A DNA stretch of 64,000 nucleotides, taken from contig BSYQ01000003.1 of assembly GCA_030272585.1 (NCBI GenBank), positions 7,068,001 through 7,132,000 on the forward strand, read 5' to 3'. Under the pieces are notes generated by a model. That model did no database searches, was not told where the DNA came from, and was given only the letters and a program-made list of their open reading frames with translations. Below are positions 61,401 to 64,000 of this stretch, in pieces (the stretch's first letter is position 1; each line of letters begins with the position of its first letter). The position numbers and the translations under genes were made by a program. This DNA is from Bryopsis sp. KO-2023. Taxonomy: Eukaryota; Chlorophyta; Ulvophyceae; Bryopsidales; Bryopsidaceae.

Positions 61401-64000
61401 CGTCAATCCATCAGCAAATCCTGTTCAGAAATCGACCGAAACGCTCTTGGCGACGGCTGACTACGAAGGAAATGGAAGATTTTCTGTCAGCATGAAAGGG
61501 TCGGCTGTCTGCGATAGGTTCTTGGACGAGGAGCTTCAGGCAAGTTATTTTAGAACTGCCGATCCCACATCACCATATGGCGAAGTGCACAGGGGTTGAC
61601 TGCTTTCTGGTTCCTGTGGCTGCAGGTTGGATTTGTTGTTCTCGCAAAGAACAGCGGAGGCTCTCCAAAGCATGAATCGTTCTTTCCCTTCTATGGGTCC
61701 ACCGAGAAGGAGATATATGATCCTGAACCGGACGAAAACGCGAAAACTTACAAAGACACGTTTGTCCCCTATACCACTGTTACAATACAAGATGCTTCGA
61801 CTCCTGCCTTTGTTGTGGGCTACCCCAGAATTGAGGGGATTAACCAGGGTGGCTTTTTGATCTCCGCCAAAATGACGAGAATAGCGAAAATATACTTCCT
61901 CATCGCACCAACAGAGGAAGTTTTCCATACAAATGGCTCTGCACTAATTTCACTCACGCCATCGGATATTAGAGACTCATCCATACCAGCAGGGATCAGC
62001 GAACATTGGCAGGGAACGCTAAGCCAGACAGGAAGGTTTCCTTTTGATTCGTCTTCAGTGCAAAGTGACGACACCAAAATGTGGCACAATGTCACCACTC
62101 TGGGGGGTGGGAGAAACTACACTTTGACCTTGGCAATTGAGGATAAAGACGGGGTTCTGGCTCCAGCCGTAACCTCTGTGGTTGGTATCGTGACCCCTGA
62201 CGCCAGTGCGCCAACTTTCACGAATATCACTTTAGTGGACGCAACAACAGATGCGATAGGTGGAACATTCAATCTTACGCTTGATGCAAGGCTGAATGAA
62301 GAGTCCACAGTCCACTACGCTGTTTACACCAATCACTGTGCAACAGGTAAGGGTATCAATCGATAAACCGATCAAAAAATAATTAGATGTTGCCTGACAA
62401 GCAATTTTGTTCCTATCGCAACCGAATACCAAGCAATAACCTCATCAAAAACAAACTGGATTCATAAGCCTCTCTGCAGGAAACACCCAAAAACACACCA
62501 CCAAAAAAGAAAACCTCTCCCGAAAAACTCAGAGGCATTAAAAAATAAAATAATATTCAAGTAAGAGAATATTTGAGGTATTTTGCGAAATGCTGCGGGA
62601 AAAACGCCAGACTATCAAAAGACATCTCAATTTAAACGTTTTTGCACCCATCTCTCACACTTCCAACAAGGCACTTCAATATCACGCTGTTCTCGATCAA
62701 CACACACCAAAAAGGTGGATCCCTAGCGAAATTGATGTAGAGCATCTTGTGATCCAGGCAACCCACAGGCCACAGGGGTGGTTGAGGGGGCTTCACTCCC
62801 ATCGTCTGTGTGCTCATGTTCACTCCCAACAGAGTGCGATCCAATCGCCAACGGAAGTTTCTCAGGCAATCAAAATGCTCGTGAAGTACACATTCCAGGA
62901 AATCTGTCCCCCTTGCCTTTCGAATCATTAAGGAACGCAGACGAGGCTGACTTGCATTGTTTTCAAGGTATAGTATGCTGAAATCTTCACCCAAGCTCAA
63001 CGATGCTGCTTTTGACAAAGTTTCACTCGAGATATTCATGTCGAGACAAGGAGACGTTAGTTAACTGTGAAATCTGTTTCTCGCCAGGTGGTATCGGGCA
63101 AGTTTCCGATGCGCTTCGGATTTATTTCGTGGCGGAAGATACCACGCCAAACTTCAAGGACTTGGGCAACAGCTGCCAATCGGTGAACGCTACAGAGTCA
63201 ATTTACTTTGAATCCTGTATTGCGCACGGAACTGTCTCATGTTCCCAAGACGCCACTTCAAAGGTGGATTTGCCCAACCAACAAGACACAGGATTTCTGG
63301 AATGGGACCACACTGCTGGGACTGCAACTGGTGGGCGAACGAAACTCTGCAAAACGCCACAATTTCATCTGCTACTCCCAGTAGGGACAAATGACGATGT
63401 ATCGGTGTAGTGCTGCAACAGGCACTACTGCGTTTCAGTGATATTTGTTCGGGGTTTTGGGGTTTGAAGGAAGCTCTTATTTTTTTTGATACTGTTACTT
63501 GTCCCAGTTCGCCTCAATCAATTTGATACCACCAGTTTTCTCAACAGCTTACAAAATTTTGTGTTAAAACACACTGGGATGTTCTGCGTTGTAGGTGGAG
63601 ATCCAGCTGAACTCGGCGCCTCAGTCAGTATTAGTCTCGAGTCGCCAAGCGCCCCTACGTTCTTGCTCCTGGAGTTTCCCGTCGGCGACCGAGGACCTTC
63701 TTATATTTCCATGCGATTTCAAATAGATATGCAGGGCCTGGTGGTGTTCTCTGTTGCAAGCATGATCGCCGATATCGATGCCATTCTCACAGGGGCTGCG
63801 CAGGGTGTCCAAATAACGGAGATTGGGAATGGGCGATTCCCAGTGTTTGATCCGTCGCAAGTGCACTCGGTGAACATCACGGCGTGCGACCCAAATCAAC
63901 TCGTTGGGGGAGAAAAATACATCGTCGTGGTGGTTGCGAGGGACAAATATGGCCGGGTGCAATCGAGCGTAGTGAAGGAGCTTGTGGAAACACCGAACAA
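49428..64000 (+). CDS. Giant type II membrane protein with FN3-like repeats and TMEM132-like block, 3' end off window
   Basis: Many exons in one direction form a single chain of probably more than 3000 aa. Early exons (49428-49804, about 49857-50069, 50119-50262, 50391-50730) encode a hydrophilic, partly coiled N-terminus (EKDAQITSLRDALGVMRD), then one membrane span (FIWSILALILAILLVWMIVM). No signal peptide precedes it, so a type II topology is likely. Outside the membrane follow about eight repeats with core L-D/N-E-x-G-x-V (LNEPGKVHYWI, LDEPSNVSVAL, LNETGYFHFLV, LDEPGLVHFIV). Next come the TMEM132-like block, a second cohesin-like domain, a dockerin-like loop and at least three more repeats. 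Many N-x-S/T sites agree with an extracellular location. The start is uncertain, since upstream exons may exist, and the second exon's reading frame is the weakest link. The last exon is open at the window edge. It may be an adhesion or cell-surface protein. Confidence 0.75.
50440..50512 (+). other. Transmembrane segment of the giant protein
   Basis: Codes for about 24 hydrophobic residues (CFIWSILALILAILLVWMIV followed by MAAS). Basic residues (PRREGK) flank the N-terminal side, which favours cytosol for the N-terminus by the positive-inside rule. Confidence 0.8.
50521..54923 (+). other. First array: about eight FN3/Ig-like 'LDEPG' repeats
   Basis: Repeat units of roughly 110-130 residues. 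Each opens with a (D)xTPPxF-type linker (DTTPPDLMP, DNIPPNFLY, DITPPQLNA, DVTPPKFEG, DSSPPIFIL). Next comes a strand pair around L-D/N-E-x-G-x-V-x-F/Y, then PT-x-x-E-V, then a late Y-x-V/L-x-V-x-A/V-E-D strand (YKLFLVAEDD, YHIYIVAEDD). Most units are split by one intron in the middle, which suggests that they spread by duplication of exon pairs. Divergence between units is high, so the array is old. Confidence 0.75.
55821..57900 (+). other. TMEM132-like block: cohesin-like, middle and BIG2-like domains
   Basis: A cohesin-like beta domain (LFPGEEFVVTVTAHSP, FFVPVYYDQTVVEYVRY; 55821 to about 56430) precedes a middle domain (56560-56915). The middle domain has YAYTDQSELFNTAVLNG, matching the TMEM132 pattern MDTEILNTA(V/I)LTGK. 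Next, YRVWFPEDVRVFVDDNNLNM (57035-57290) parallels VTVWVPRLPL-I-x-x-S-D-T-E-L of TMEM132, and CSRPLYQATTIHAEADF parallels its C-x-L-Q-Y-Q-x-A-T-V-R-V. Exons at 57403-57590 (GSNVAVQIVGAISPVS) and 57718-57900 (AAYASFSDGTVLEV) parallel the BIG2-like modules (I-x-F-S-D-G-S-V-T-P-L). The order agrees with the animal family. Comparison is from memory of family sequences. Confidence 0.65.
59949..60500 (+). other. Second cohesin-like domain
   Basis: Encodes VELVQGDTFVMDVVVNSLGV, VVLQAFQIKIEFDDSIMRVAG and, across an intron, VRVGHIEFDMVGSGQGTVEA. The order 'x-x-x-G-D-x-F-x-V-x-V-x-V-N, F-x-I-x-F-D-x-x-x-x-x-V, I-x-F' is the usual cohesin/BIG-associated beta sandwich that begins with a G-D-x-F/V strand. 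In bacteria cohesins hold dockerins; in eukaryotes their use is unclear. Confidence 0.6.
60649..60717 (+). other. Dockerin-like calcium-loop motif
   Basis: The sequence YGDINFDCKFEFVTDSVLM has a D-x-N-x-D start followed by an acidic residue and a helix, as in dockerin F-hand loops (GD-x-N-x-D-G-x-x-x-x-x-D). One residue more than the standard spacing separates the last Asp, so calcium binding is uncertain. It lies about 50-60 residues after the cohesin-like domain. Confidence 0.4.
61620..64000 (+). other. Second array of FN3/Ig-like repeats, continuing off window
   Basis: At least three units: one opening DASTPAFVVGYPRIEGINQG, one opening DASAPTFTNITLVDATTDA with LDARLNEESTVHYAVYTN, and one in the last exon (63597 onward, SPSAPTFLLLEFPVGDRG, YIVVVVARDKYGRV). 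They share the linker and the late Y-x-V/L-x-V/L-A-x-(E/R)D strand with the first array. The last exon is open to the window end. Confidence 0.7.

Overview
The window is nuclear DNA of a eukaryote. Genes lie on both strands and are split by many GT-AG introns with T-rich acceptors. Intergenic DNA is AT-rich and full of homopolymers and microsatellites. The gene set (sulfite/P450-reductase-type diflavin enzyme, KELP-like DEK_C+PC4 protein, giant ectoprotein of algal/protist style, VPxxxC cysteine-rich secreted protein) suggests a free-living protist, most likely an alga of the alveolate/stramenopile sort. The lineage cannot be fixed from sequence alone. Exon joins given below were chosen by reading splice sites, codon phase and family motifs; most chains close in frame.

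Layout, left to right: 3'-truncated diflavin reductase (-) with a tRNA-Sec-like gene just upstream; secreted CAP/PR-1 protein (+); myristoylated MGRN1/LUL-type RING E3 ligase (+); 5'-3' exoribonuclease XRN with an RGG and tryptophan/glycine-rich tail (+, 19 exons); secreted cysteine-rich repeat protein (-); organelle-targeted protein with two retropepsin-like aspartic protease halves (+); single-exon membrane ankyrin protein (-); divergent long-chain acyl-CoA synthetase (+); DEK_C plus four PC4 modules (-); secreted oligopeptidase B-like S9A peptidase (+); and, from about 49.4 kb to the window end, one very large type II membrane protein (+).

The large protein is the most remarkable item. A cytosolic N-terminus and one transmembrane segment lead into about eight Ig/FN3-like 'L-D/N-E-x-G' repeats. 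These are followed by a block that matches the animal TMEM132 family motif by motif (cohesin-like domain, middle domain, BIG2-like domains), a second cohesin-like domain, a dockerin-like calcium-loop motif, and at least three more repeats before the window ends.

The genes do not form an operon or an obvious pathway; this is an ordinary eukaryotic neighbourhood. RNA decay (XRN), ubiquitylation (RING), proteolysis (aspartic and serine peptidases), lipid activation (ACSL) and single-stranded DNA binding/transcription (PC4) are each represented once.
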